Assembly (NCBI RefSeq): GCF_011764585.1
Contig: NZ_AP022853.1
Coordinates: 3,691,501 to 3,755,500 of the forward strand
From: Sulfurimicrobium lacus
GTDB taxonomy: Bacteria > Pseudomonadota > Gammaproteobacteria > Burkholderiales > Sulfuricellaceae
Direction: 5' to 3'
Length of the DNA: 64,000 nucleotides
A model generated the notes under the pieces. The model was not told the DNA's origin and ran no database searches. It saw only the letters and a list, made by a program, of their open reading frames with translations. The position numbers and the translations under genes were made by a program. Positions 48,740 to 57,188 of this stretch are shown piece after piece (the first letter of the stretch is position 1; the number at the start of each line of letters is the position of its first letter).

Positions 48740-50149
48740 CTAGCTCAGCATCTCATCGAGCAACTTTTTTTGCTCATTGTTTAAGGAAGCTTTGGCTGCG
48801 TGTCGGTAAACGGTGTCGAACATCGTCGCGATCTTGTCCGGACTGGGAAACCCATGTTCAATGCGATGCGTTCCCTTGATGCGTAAATCATCGAGCATTT
48901 CCGGATTTCGCATCACTTCCAGCAAAGCACGGGCAATATCGGCCTCATCGAATGGATCGAACATCAAGGCAGCATCGCCGACCACTTCAGGGATGCAAGC
49001 GGCAGTTGAAGCCAATACCGGCAACCCGTTGTGGAATGCCTCCAGCAAGGGCAGGCCCAAGCCCTCGAAAATAGACGGGTGCACCAGAAACCTGGCGCTC
49101 TTGTACAAGGTATTGAGCCGTTCGACCGGAACCACACCCAGAAACTGTACCTGATTTTCCAGGTTATGACGCCCGATCTCGGAATTGATTTGCTCTGATT
49201 CCGGCGTGTCGGTGCGGCCTGTGCAAACAAGATTAACCGATACACCGTGTTCATCTCGCAACCGGGCAATGGCGCGTATAAGGCGGATGTGGTTTTTGGT
49301 CACCCAGGTCGCCGACGGAAACAAGGCAAATGTTTCGGGGAGGCCGGCAAGCGCTTTATCTCGATCCATGAATTGATCGGCGTGATCGAATCGAGGCAGT
49401 CGAGGGATAACAGCTATGCGCTCGGGCTCAATGCCGTATTTGGCAATGATGTCTTGCTTAACCCAGCGAGTAGCAGTGACCACCATGGCGGCTTTGCGAC
49501 AGCCCCTGCCAAACAATCCATCCATCCACTCAGCCTCGCCTGGACGAAAGCACTCGGGCTGATGATGGTGCGGCAACCCCCACGGCTCGTAGACGTAGGG
49601 CAAGCCCGTATCGAAATGCAGCGGATAAGGAAAATGCACCACGGACACGTTCTTCGACTTCAAGATTTTGTCCGCACGGGCTGCCACCATTGGCCTGGTG
49701 ACCTCATAACGCACGCCCCGATAGAGGCGATACGCAGGCGGCACCATGAACTTCATCGGCCCCATATACTTGGCCAGGCGCCGGGCTTTAGGAGACAGCG
49801 GCGCATTAACGGCGTAGTAGCGGTATAGAATCTGGACGACACCGCCCAAAGGCCCCAGCACAGACTGCAACTTTTGCCAGCGTGACTTCTTTGCGGTGGA
49901 TCCTTCAATTGCCGGGTCGTACCAGCGGTAGCTCGCAGGCCAGACAAACTTGTCCATATTCGCTCCCATAAAGGGAGCTAACTCGTTGGCATACCCTTTT
50001 AAACCTATTAGTACGAAGCGGTCGTGAATCTTCGACGCACCCAGCGCCAGCAGAAGAGATAACAACGCCGTCTCTGTGCCGCCGGAGGCTTTGGCCGAGA
50101 TTTGAGCGTCAATGGCTACGGCAATGGGTTCCTGGCTTTCTGATTTCAT
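48740..50149 (-). CDS. GT4 family glycosyltransferase
   Basis: A 469-residue GT-B protein with an extended N-terminal half. It starts MKSESQEPIAVAIDAQISAKASGGTETALL (ATG 50149 overlapping the preceding TGA as ATGA). HFPYPLHFDTGLPYVYEPWGLPHHHQPECF lies in the middle; LFPSATWVTKNHIRLIRAI and VHPSIFEGLGLPLLEAFHNGLPVLAS form the donor domain. It probably adds a sugar of the O-chain. Donor and linkage are not predictable. Confidence 0.86.
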   Translation of the reverse strand: MKSESQEPIAVAIDAQISAKASGGTETALLSLLLALGASKIHDRFVLIGLKGYANELAPFMGANMDKFVWPASYRWYDPAIEGSTAKKSRWQKLQSVLGPLGGVVQILYRYYAVNAPLSPKARRLAKYMGPMKFMVPPAYRLYRGVRYEVTRPMVAARADKILKSKNVSVVHFPYPLHFDTGLPYVYEPWGLPHHHQPECFRPGEAEWMDGLFGRGCRKAAMVVTATRWVKQDIIAKYGIEPERIAVIPRLPRFDHADQFMDRDKALAGLPETFALFPSATWVTKNHIRLIRAIARLRDEHGVSVNLVCTGRTDTPESEQINSEIGRHNLENQVQFLGVVPVERLNTLYKSARFLVHPSIFEGLGLPLLEAFHNGLPVLASTAACIPEVVGDAALMFDPFDEADIARALLEVMRNPEMLDDLRIKGTHRIEHGFPSPDKIATMFDTVYRHAAKASLNNEQKKLLDEMLS

Positions 50150-51075
50150 GCTTTTCGAACTAGTTCCAAGCATGCGACGGCACGTGCCGCTGCGGCGAAA
50201 TCAGGGCCGAATTCCGGCGTGCGCACGATGTTGAAAAACTCAAGCTCCGCACATTCTTCGGGCTTGGCCGTATGCCAGCCGTCCGCAGCATGGCGGTAAT
50301 ACGTTTCAGAAACACATTCTCCGCCAAAGGATTTTTTGACATCGGCAATCTGCTCCGCACCAAATATTTGCAGCCAGTCCTGATCCTCGGCTTTGCCGTA
50401 GGGTACGGTTAGCAACAATCTCCCACCGGGCTTCAGCAAATTGTGGAAAGTCTTCATTACCCCGCGATAGGCGAACAAATCCTTCTCAGGCTGAGGCATC
50501 TTGAGGGTCACATCGTATGGCGGTTTGGGGATCGGCCACATTCCGATGTGTTCCACGGTGCTGATGCAAACGATGGCGTCGAAGATACCGTCCCGCAGCA
50601 CCGGCTCACGGAAATCGCCGTGCAGGTATGACAGCCGCGGGTCAAGGCGAACCGAATCCATTTCCAGCGAATAGATGATGATTTTTTGCTGACTAAGTTC
50701 GGGGGCATCAAGGAACATCGGCGTATTGAGCACCGAGCCGGCATCCAGAAGCAATCCCGGGCCTGGCTTCACACGCGAGATCGCCCACGGGCATTCGACT
50801 ACCCGCTCGTCGAGGCGCATACCAAACCCTTTTGGAAGGGGTTTCCCCTGGCGGAATATCTCCATCAGGCTCTTATCTGCGAGCGTCTCGATCATGAACA
50901 TGTTTTTGAACTTGGCATACCCCGGAGACCAGGGGATACGGCCATTCTTCTTATACTGCTCCACAAGGCTGAGAGAACTCGCGATGTTCTTGGCAGTGGC
51001 TACAGGATTGCCGCTGCTAAAAATTTTCTTGAGGCCCCGGCCAACGCGGGAAATCGCTTTATTTTTGCTTGTCAT
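50146..51075 (-). CDS. SAM-dependent methyltransferase-like protein
   Basis: A 309-residue cytoplasmic protein. Class I methyltransferase features are PGPGLLLDAGSVLNTP (motif I, about 105-120), SYLHGDFREP, FDAIVCISTVEHIGMW (motif IV) and NLLKPGGRLLLTVPYG. The first 70 residues form an extra N-terminal part. It overlaps the paralogous 51059 gene by 17 bases and the GT4 gene by ATGA. A sugar O-methyltransferase, perhaps a chain-terminating one, is a reasonable guess. Substrate unknown. Confidence 0.78.
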   Translation of the reverse strand: MTSKNKAISRVGRGLKKIFSSGNPVATAKNIASSLSLVEQYKKNGRIPWSPGYAKFKNMFMIETLADKSLMEIFRQGKPLPKGFGMRLDERVVECPWAISRVKPGPGLLLDAGSVLNTPMFLDAPELSQQKIIIYSLEMDSVRLDPRLSYLHGDFREPVLRDGIFDAIVCISTVEHIGMWPIPKPPYDVTLKMPQPEKDLFAYRGVMKTFHNLLKPGGRLLLTVPYGKAEDQDWLQIFGAEQIADVKKSFGGECVSETYYRHAADGWHTAKPEECAELEFFNIVRTPEFGPDFAAAARAVACLELVRKA

Positions 51076-52789
51076 GAAGCCCTAACTCCTCTGCCTGATA
51101 AATAAACGCAGAACCGTTGAGGATGCCATCGCAGATGACATCCAGCCCTTTGTGTACCCCGGGCAACAATTCATCCAGATTTTTAATTGAGATCTCAAAC
51201 GGTGGCCAAGCTTTTGGCGCTGGTTCCAGGAAAGGCAATGGCAACATGCGACGAAAGAAGAAATGGTAGGCATATTTTCGTGCCCGCTCAATCATCGCTG
51301 GGGGCATACGCTTCCCCAAAGGCAGCGTGTCCAGATGACGGAAATAGTCATCGGCATTCGATGCATCCAAGGTCATGCCCTTGTTGCGAATCCAAGCCTC
51401 CCCGCCGACAATCACAGGGATGCCGACACTGGTCAACTCCACACCGGTCTTGGTTCCGTAAATAATGACGCTATCGCACCGGTCCATCGCCGCATAGGTA
51501 CTGACCGTGCTTTCCGGCCCGATAATGAAGACATTCTTAGGCATATCCGGGAAGGCACTTCGGATTTCCTCAACAATTGGTTGCCGCGATACGGTTGAGC
51601 CCCCTGGCGGCGCCAATTCGCCGGGATGAACCCGGATCAACAACTGCAAGTCCGGGCGATCCCTGAAGTAAGCTACAGTGCGCATCACCCAATCGACCAT
51701 CCCCGGAAAGGCGTTGGCCGGATAGTGGAGCTGCGCGTCCCATACCACGTTGGTCAGCATGCCGATCACCGGGCGCTTCCAATCCAGCCCCACCGTGGCG
51801 GCAAAACGATCCATGTCATCGTCGGCATCTCGGTTAAACCAAATCCAGTCGCGACTACCTTTGCGGCGGCTCTCCAGATAATTGACGATTTCGGCTTCCC
51901 GATCCTTGGACCACGCCATGTCTTCCCAGTCGCTTGTGGGCTCGTCCATCAACGTATGGTGATAGGTATCGGTGTGGCTAAAAATCGCGCACTGCTTGCG
52001 ATAAGCCAGGTTCCACGATGCCGTGCGCACGTTGCGGCTTCGGCACGCGGCGCTGATAATGCCGTGAGGAACATAGATGCCGTGATTATTAACGACGGCA
52101 TCATACTTTTTATCCAGCAACAAGCGGTTAATACAGAACGCCGTCAGCAGCGACGATTCCAGATAGCGCCGAAGAACAGCCTCGCCCTCCGGCTCCAAGG
52201 ACAAATCGCCAACGCCATAATAGCGTAGAGCGCCAGCCATGGCGTGTTCGCCTATGGGCAGGCCATCCAGAACGTAGCTGGCGATATCGCCGGCCGGAAC
52301 GGAGATGGAAATATCTCGCGCCCTGGCTCGTTCGTCATCGCTGATATGTTCACTCATCTGCAGAATATTGATTCCTGGCGCGGAAAAAACCGCTTTCCCG
52401 GTGGCCATGCAGCCCGCACAAAACACGTCTTTTAGCTTGCCATCCGCCAACGCCGGGGGTTTAACCCCGGAAATTTTGGCGCGCTGGCAGCCGGGCATGG
52501 CAGCGTCACACAACAGAACATCGACTTTCGCTCCCCGCAGAGTCAAGGCGACATTGAGAGCGCTTTCCAGCACCGTGAACTGGGGATGCCCCCCAATGGC
52601 TGTAGCCATAAGGATGCGCGGACCCTCTTCGGCCTTCGCCAAAGAGTCTTTCCACAGGACCTCATTGGTGGCGACTACCGCTTCCCAATTGGGAAGCGCC
52701 GCTTTCGACTTCTGCTTGCCTGTCGCGATTTGTTGCTTTTCACGCAATGGCCGGACAAGTTGCTTGAGTTGACGGTATAGATTAAGCAT
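51059..52789 (-). CDS. Unknown protein with Cys4 motif, paralog of the gene at 40043
   Basis: A 576-residue soluble protein with the same layout as the 40043-41779 product. Conserved stretches include YGTKTGVELTSVGIPVIV, GEAWIRNKG, ARKYAYHFFFRRM, NAYRKQ-type (LAYRKQCAIFSHTDTYHHTLMDE) and VWDAQLHYPANAF. The cysteine set is C94-x6-C101-x22-C124-x2-C127, lacking the fifth cysteine of its paralog. The C-terminal half resembles GT-B capsule-type transferases. GAGGAG lies 10 bases before the ATG. I do not recognise a named function; perhaps a glycosyltransferase with a metal-bound N-terminal module. Confidence 0.75.
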   Translation of the reverse strand: MLNLYRQLKQLVRPLREKQQIATGKQKSKAALPNWEAVVATNEVLWKDSLAKAEEGPRILMATAIGGHPQFTVLESALNVALTLRGAKVDVLLCDAAMPGCQRAKISGVKPPALADGKLKDVFCAGCMATGKAVFSAPGINILQMSEHISDDERARARDISISVPAGDIASYVLDGLPIGEHAMAGALRYYGVGDLSLEPEGEAVLRRYLESSLLTAFCINRLLLDKKYDAVVNNHGIYVPHGIISAACRSRNVRTASWNLAYRKQCAIFSHTDTYHHTLMDEPTSDWEDMAWSKDREAEIVNYLESRRKGSRDWIWFNRDADDDMDRFAATVGLDWKRPVIGMLTNVVWDAQLHYPANAFPGMVDWVMRTVAYFRDRPDLQLLIRVHPGELAPPGGSTVSRQPIVEEIRSAFPDMPKNVFIIGPESTVSTYAAMDRCDSVIIYGTKTGVELTSVGIPVIVGGEAWIRNKGMTLDASNADDYFRHLDTLPLGKRMPPAMIERARKYAYHFFFRRMLPLPFLEPAPKAWPPFEISIKNLDELLPGVHKGLDVICDGILNGSAFIYQAEELGLHDKQK

Positions 52790-52849
52790 CAGCGGCTCAC
52801 TCCTCGAAAAGGAGTAGGGTTGCAGTTAGTCAATTGTCCATCACCCGAA

Positions 52850-53602
52850 TTAGTTTTTCACGCATTTCAGGTAGCCGTCAGGAGCCACCGTCAGAAGCAG
52901 TTTGTCCTGAATTTCCCGGCTGATCTCAAAGCGATCATTGGACTTGAGGAATTCCCAAACGGCGGTCTTGGGGTTGTCCCCTTTCCCCCAGGGGCGGTCA
53001 GGGAAGGCGTCTTCCGGCATGTCTTCAATCACTGTATCAAAAACAACCAAGTAGCTACCCGCCTTGACTAGCGAGGAATAAAGTTCCAACTCCTTTGCTA
53101 CGTGCGCGTGGGTATGATTGGAATCGAGTATCACGAGTACACGTTTTTTGTCTTCTGCGAATTTGAGGACTTTGGCTGCCACATCTTCGTCTATGGACGA
53201 ACCTTCAAGCATCGTGATCCGCTTGAACATGGGGTGCTTTTCAATGGCCTCACGGTTATGGGCGCGAATGTCGATATCAAGCCCCAACACTTCAGCATTT
53301 TGCGGTCCACCGCAGGCGGCGTTCAGTTCCAGCATGGCTGCTGAAAAAATCAAGGAGCCTCCGTGCGCTATACCCGTTTCGAAAATCAGGTCGGGCTGCA
53401 CTGTCCAGATGATCTCTTGCATGGCCACCATATCCTGAGGATATTGGATGATCGGACGACCAAGCCACTCGAAATGGTAAGAGTACTTTCTCGGGTTGGC
53501 CAAGTTCATCCATTCGTGCGACGCGCGCGTGAGCAAGGGGTCCTTGCCCTGAATTGCAACTTCCTCTGCGCATTCCTGTTTGAACTTATCGTAGACACTC
53601 AT
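52850..53602 (-). CDS. Cephalosporin hydroxylase (CmcI)-family methyltransferase
   Basis: A 250-residue protein of the CmcI/RhmO-type Rossmann methyltransferases. Visible motifs are WLGRPIIQYPQDMVAMQEII, LIFETGIAHGGSLIFSAAML (SAM loop), GLDIDIRAHNREAI, VILDSNHTHAHVAKEL and LVVFDTVIEDMP. In polysaccharide loci these proteins are sugar O-methyltransferases despite the family name. A good ribosome-binding site (AGGAG, 6-base spacing) supports the ATG. It lies between the NeuD-like gene and the Cys4 paralog. Confidence 0.85.
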   Translation of the reverse strand: MSVYDKFKQECAEEVAIQGKDPLLTRASHEWMNLANPRKYSYHFEWLGRPIIQYPQDMVAMQEIIWTVQPDLIFETGIAHGGSLIFSAAMLELNAACGGPQNAEVLGLDIDIRAHNREAIEKHPMFKRITMLEGSSIDEDVAAKVLKFAEDKKRVLVILDSNHTHAHVAKELELYSSLVKAGSYLVVFDTVIEDMPEDAFPDRPWGKGDNPKTAVWEFLKSNDRFEISREIQDKLLLTVAPDGYLKCVKN

Positions 53603-53652
53603 CTGCTTCTCCTCGCTTTCTCTAATATATTGTTTCCGACTTTGCAGCCGGA

Positions 53653-54309
53653 TTAAATGTTTCTAATGATTCGAGCCGGATTACCCGCAACGACTACTCC
53701 AGTTGGCAGATCCCGAGTGACGACTGCACCGGCACCCACCACTGTATTCTCGCCGATCGTCACACGGGGCAGCACCACAGCACCCGCGCCAATCATCACG
53801 TTGTTGCCGATTTTTACACAACCGCAAAGTGTCGCACCCGGTGCGAGATGCACCCCATCGCCCAACACGCATTCGTGATCCGCGGCAGCGCGGTGGTTGA
53901 CGATACAAGCTTCTCCCAAGTGTGCGTCAGAAGCCACAACTGCTCCGGCCAGCACTTGGGTGCCGGGGCCTAGCAAGGCCGTCTGGCACACCGAGGCATG
54001 GGGGTGCACGAGGGGTTCAACCCGCACATTATGCATTCGAAAGTATTCATGGACTGCCAACCGATCGCGACCATGTGCCCCCCCGATTGCGGCCAACCCA
54101 TAAAGATTGGTGCGATCTTGCTCCCCCTCGTACCAGCGAGCAAAGCCCTCCTTGGCGACATACAAGGGCACCCCAGGGATAACTGAAACCGCATTAGGAT
54201 TGTTATCGAAGAGTGCCACTACTTTTCCACCGCATAGTGCGATGAGACTTGCCAACACTTTTGCATGACCGCTACTGCCCCATAGGACATAGCGTGCGCA
54301 CTCAGCCAT
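53653..54309 (-). CDS. NeuD-family sugar N/O-acyltransferase
   Basis: A 218-residue protein. The N-terminal PglD-like Rossmann part has YVLWGSSGHAKVLASLI and the left-handed beta-helix (about 100-215) has hexapeptide repeats such as VNHRAAADHECVLGDGVHLAPGATLCG, with the likely catalytic histidine in NHRAAADHE. Members acetylate amino sugars (PglD, PerB) or sialic acids. Its start overlaps the aminotransferase stop by 8 bases, so N-acylation of that enzyme's amino-sugar product is likely. Confidence 0.88.
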   Translation of the reverse strand: MAECARYVLWGSSGHAKVLASLIALCGGKVVALFDNNPNAVSVIPGVPLYVAKEGFARWYEGEQDRTNLYGLAAIGGAHGRDRLAVHEYFRMHNVRVEPLVHPHASVCQTALLGPGTQVLAGAVVASDAHLGEACIVNHRAAADHECVLGDGVHLAPGATLCGCVKIGNNVMIGAGAVVLPRVTIGENTVVGAGAVVTRDLPTGVVVAGNPARIIRNI

Positions 54310-55411
54310 TTAGACACCCGCGAATGACATCCACTACCCGGTCCTGCTCCGCCGTCGTTATGTCATGAAAACTGGGCAAATTGATCGCACGTCCCGGAAT
54401 ATCCCAGGCGTTAAGATTTTGCGGTTGTTGGTCGAACATTGGCAGGCTTGATAATGGATGGAAAAACACCCTTGCATCAATGTTTTCGCTTGCGAAAACA
54501 CCTTGCAGGCGTTCTCGGGTTACCCCTGTTTGCGGGTCAAATACTACTGTAGGCATCCACGCCCCATTAACCGTACCTGCTGGTTCCGCATTAATGGATA
54601 AGCCCGGGAGGATCTCCAGGCAATTGCGGTAATACGAAAAAATTTCTCGCTTGCGGGTGGTCAATTCTTCAATTCGGTCAGTCTGCGCACACCCAATCGC
54701 TGCCTGGATGTTCGACATCTTGTACTTGAACCCAACCATGTCCGGCCAGAACTGCTTGGTTTGGCCTCGTGCTCGTCCATGATTACTCAGCGTAAGCACA
54801 TGCTCGTAAAGTTCCGGATCGTTGGTGACAAACATTCCACCTTCGCCCGTTGTAAGCGTTTTGGTGCCATGAAAGGAAAAAGTTCCAAATTTCCCCATCG
54901 ATCCAGCACGCTTTCCATGGTAGATCGAGCCAATTGCTTCTGCGGCATCTTCAATAACGGGGATGCCGTATTTATCACCGATGGCGAGCAGTTTGTCCAT
55001 CTCGCAAAGATTGCCATACAAGTGGACAGCGACGATTGCCTTGGTCCGGGGTGTGATCGCCCGCTCAACCAATTCCGGATCAAGGCACCAGGAGTCAGGC
55101 AAAATATCGACGAATACTGGTTTTGCGCCCAGATGAACTATCGGTGAGGCCGTAGCAATCCAATTGGTGTCAGCCATGATGACCTCATCACCCGGTCCGA
55201 TCCCCAATGCAGCCATACCCATGTGGAGCGCCCCCGTGCAACTGGATGTGGCGATGGCATAATTGACGCCGAGGTGGGCTTTGAAGGCCTCTTCAAAACG
55301 ATTGATGTACTCGTAGCATTTCTCGCCCCAACCATTCGCGGCAGCATCGGATGCGTAACGAACCTCTAACTCGGTGATGGATGGCTTAGTGTAGTGAATG
55401 CGGGCTTTCAT
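54302..55411 (-). CDS. DegT/DnrJ/EryC1/StrS PLP aminotransferase
   Basis: A 369-residue sugar aminotransferase. The PLP lysine is K184 in SFHGTKTLTTGEGG, the pattern of perosamine-synthase-like C4 aminotransferases; D155-type residue lies in IEDAAEAIGS. The lysine excludes the 3-dehydrase RfbH, which has histidine there, even though CDP-sugar genes are adjacent. It probably converts a 4-keto-6-deoxy sugar nucleotide to the 4-amino form with glutamate. ATGA overlap with the C-methyltransferase gene. Confidence 0.88.
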   Translation of the reverse strand: MKARIHYTKPSITELEVRYASDAAANGWGEKCYEYINRFEEAFKAHLGVNYAIATSSCTGALHMGMAALGIGPGDEVIMADTNWIATASPIVHLGAKPVFVDILPDSWCLDPELVERAITPRTKAIVAVHLYGNLCEMDKLLAIGDKYGIPVIEDAAEAIGSIYHGKRAGSMGKFGTFSFHGTKTLTTGEGGMFVTNDPELYEHVLTLSNHGRARGQTKQFWPDMVGFKYKMSNIQAAIGCAQTDRIEELTTRKREIFSYYRNCLEILPGLSINAEPAGTVNGAWMPTVVFDPQTGVTRERLQGVFASENIDARVFFHPLSSLPMFDQQPQNLNAWDIPGRAINLPSFHDITTAEQDRVVDVIRGCLNG

Positions 55412-56631
55412 GCGACCACCAACTTCGGCACCGCCGTGACAAACCTCGTACCAAGGGTCGCAAGCTTGGCGTTTTGTTGTTCAACCTCTGCAGCTATGTT
55501 CCAGGGCAGGATCACCAGATAGTCGGGACGCTGTTCCAGCAGGGCAGCCGGAGTGAGAATGGGAATGTGGCTGCCTGGCATGAATTTACCTTGTTTGGCA
55601 GTTGCGGCATCACAGACAAACGGCAGCAGGTCCGGCTTCACGCCGGCATAGTTGAGCAGCGTATTACCCTTGGCAGCAGCACCGTAGGCGGCCACCTTTT
55701 TACCCGCTCGTTTTTGTTCAATCAGAAAAGACAAGAGGTCGTCCTTGACGCGATCTGCCTTGGCCTGAAAGTTTTGATATGTGGCGAGCGTTTGCAGGCC
55801 AAGCTGCGCCTCCTCTGCCAGCATCGCTCCAACGGCAGGAGAAACCTGACGAGCGTCTTCTCCATGGCAACCATACACTCGCAAGCTGCCACCATGGGTG
55901 GGCAATTCTTCCACGTCCCATATGCGCAATCCGGCCATTTTGAAGATGCGGTCCACCGTATAAAGGGAAAGATATGAAAAATGCTCGTGGTAAACCGTAT
56001 CGAATTGGGTGTGTTCGAGCAACCTCATTAAATGAGGAAATTCCAGGGTAATGGTGCCACCAGGTTTTAACGCCGCCTTCAGGCCACGGGTAAAATCGTT
56101 GATGTCAGGCACATGAGCATAGACGTTGTTTCCGGCAATTAAATCAGCTTGCTGGCCGTTAGCGGCCAACTGTTTGCCCAGCTGCTCGCCGTAAAACTCA
56201 CGCATGACGGGGATGCCAAGTTTCTCTGCTGCGGCAGCGGTACTGGCGGTGGGCTCGATACCCAGGCAAGGAATACCTGCAGCCACAAAGTTCTTGAGGA
56301 GGTAGCCATCGTTGGAAGCCACTTCGATGACCAGGCTGTCTTGCGTGAGCTGCAGCTGGCGGATCATCTTTTCCGTATACCTTGCAGCATGAGCCAGCCA
56401 ACCGGAAGAGGTGCTGGAGAAGTAAGCGTAGTCCGGGCTGAACAGCTCGTCGGCCTGCGCGTAGTCCTCGGTCTGGACTAACCAGCATTGACCGCAGACT
56501 TTGACTTTCAGTGGATAGTATTTTTCTGGTCTGGTCAGGTCTTCGCGGGTAAGGTATGCGTTCGAAGGGGGAGCGAAGCCGAGATCAAGGAAAGTGTGCT
56601 CCAGCGGAGAGGAGCAATGACGACATTTCAC
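55408..56631 (-). CDS. Sugar C-methyltransferase (TylC3/NovU type)
   Basis: A 407-residue three-part protein. The zinc-binding N-terminal domain has CRHC near 3-6 and CGQC near 46-49. The SAM domain shows LVIEVASNDGYLLKNFV, IEPTAS and FDTVYHEHFSYLSLYTV. The C-terminal part contains KVAAYGAAAKGNTLLNY. This is the layout of sugar 3-C-methyltransferases that act on 4-keto deoxy sugar nucleotides. It overlaps both neighbours by ATGA within the CDP-sugar set. Confidence 0.88.
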   Translation of the reverse strand: MKCRHCSSPLEHTFLDLGFAPPSNAYLTREDLTRPEKYYPLKVKVCGQCWLVQTEDYAQADELFSPDYAYFSSTSSGWLAHAARYTEKMIRQLQLTQDSLVIEVASNDGYLLKNFVAAGIPCLGIEPTASTAAAAEKLGIPVMREFYGEQLGKQLAANGQQADLIAGNNVYAHVPDINDFTRGLKAALKPGGTITLEFPHLMRLLEHTQFDTVYHEHFSYLSLYTVDRIFKMAGLRIWDVEELPTHGGSLRVYGCHGEDARQVSPAVGAMLAEEAQLGLQTLATYQNFQAKADRVKDDLLSFLIEQKRAGKKVAAYGAAAKGNTLLNYAGVKPDLLPFVCDAATAKQGKFMPGSHIPILTPAALLEQRPDYLVILPWNIAAEVEQQNAKLATLGTRFVTAVPKLVVA

Positions 56632-57188
56632 AGCATCATTCCTTTAAATTGGTGGTCCAGCAGAGGGTGTTGCGCATCTCGAGATGACAGTTCGGCAATG
56701 TCCAGCGGCCATGAAATCGATAGCTTGGAATCATTCGGATTCAGTCCAGCCTCCGCTTCGGGCGTGTAGAAGGCTGTATGCAGGTAGAGAAGTTCACAGT
56801 CGTCATGAATAGTCTGGAAACCGTGGGCGAAACCTTCAGGTATCAGCAGTGCACGTCGGTTGGCGGCGGAAAGCTCTTCGGCGTGCCATTGCAAAAATGT
56901 CGGGGATCCAGCACGCAAATCAACGGCCACATCCCAGATGGCGCCACGCAGGCAAGTCACGAGTTTCATTTCGCAATGCGGCGGTTGCTGGAAATGCATG
57001 CCGCGCACCGTGCCTGACTTTTGCGTAAATGTGTGGTTGATCTGGGCGATGGGCTTGCGCCAGCCGGCAGCAGCCAGCTCTTCCGCGCAAAAGAGACGAG
57101 AGAGGAAACCTCGGCTGTCGCCCAGTTGCTGACGCTCGATAATTTTCAGGTCGACGATAGGCGTATCGAGAATGGCGAAGCGACTCAT
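56628..57188 (-). CDS. RmlC-type 4-keto-6-deoxy sugar epimerase
   Basis: A 186-residue cupin of the dTDP-4-dehydrorhamnose 3,5-epimerase family. Visible are LGDSRGFLSRLF, QINHTFTQKSGTVRGMHFQ with the catalytic histidine, WDVAVDLRAGSPTF, and LIPEGFAHGFQT. The usual segment after EAGL reads NPNDSK rather than the common WNDP form. With CDP-sugar genes around, it may act on CDP-4-keto-6-deoxyglucose as a 3-, 5- or 3,5-epimerase. No rmlA, rmlB or rmlD is present in the window. Confidence 0.85.
   Translation of the reverse strand: MSRFAILDTPIVDLKIIERQQLGDSRGFLSRLFCAEELAAAGWRKPIAQINHTFTQKSGTVRGMHFQQPPHCEMKLVTCLRGAIWDVAVDLRAGSPTFLQWHAEELSAANRRALLIPEGFAHGFQTIHDDCELLYLHTAFYTPEAEAGLNPNDSKLSISWPLDIAELSSRDAQHPLLDHQFKGMML

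Noticed and set aside
54302-55411. RfbH-type CDP-4-keto-6-deoxyglucose 3-dehydrase instead of aminotransferase
   Set aside because: The PLP lysine (K184) is present where RfbH has histidine, and no RfbH reductase partner is nearby.
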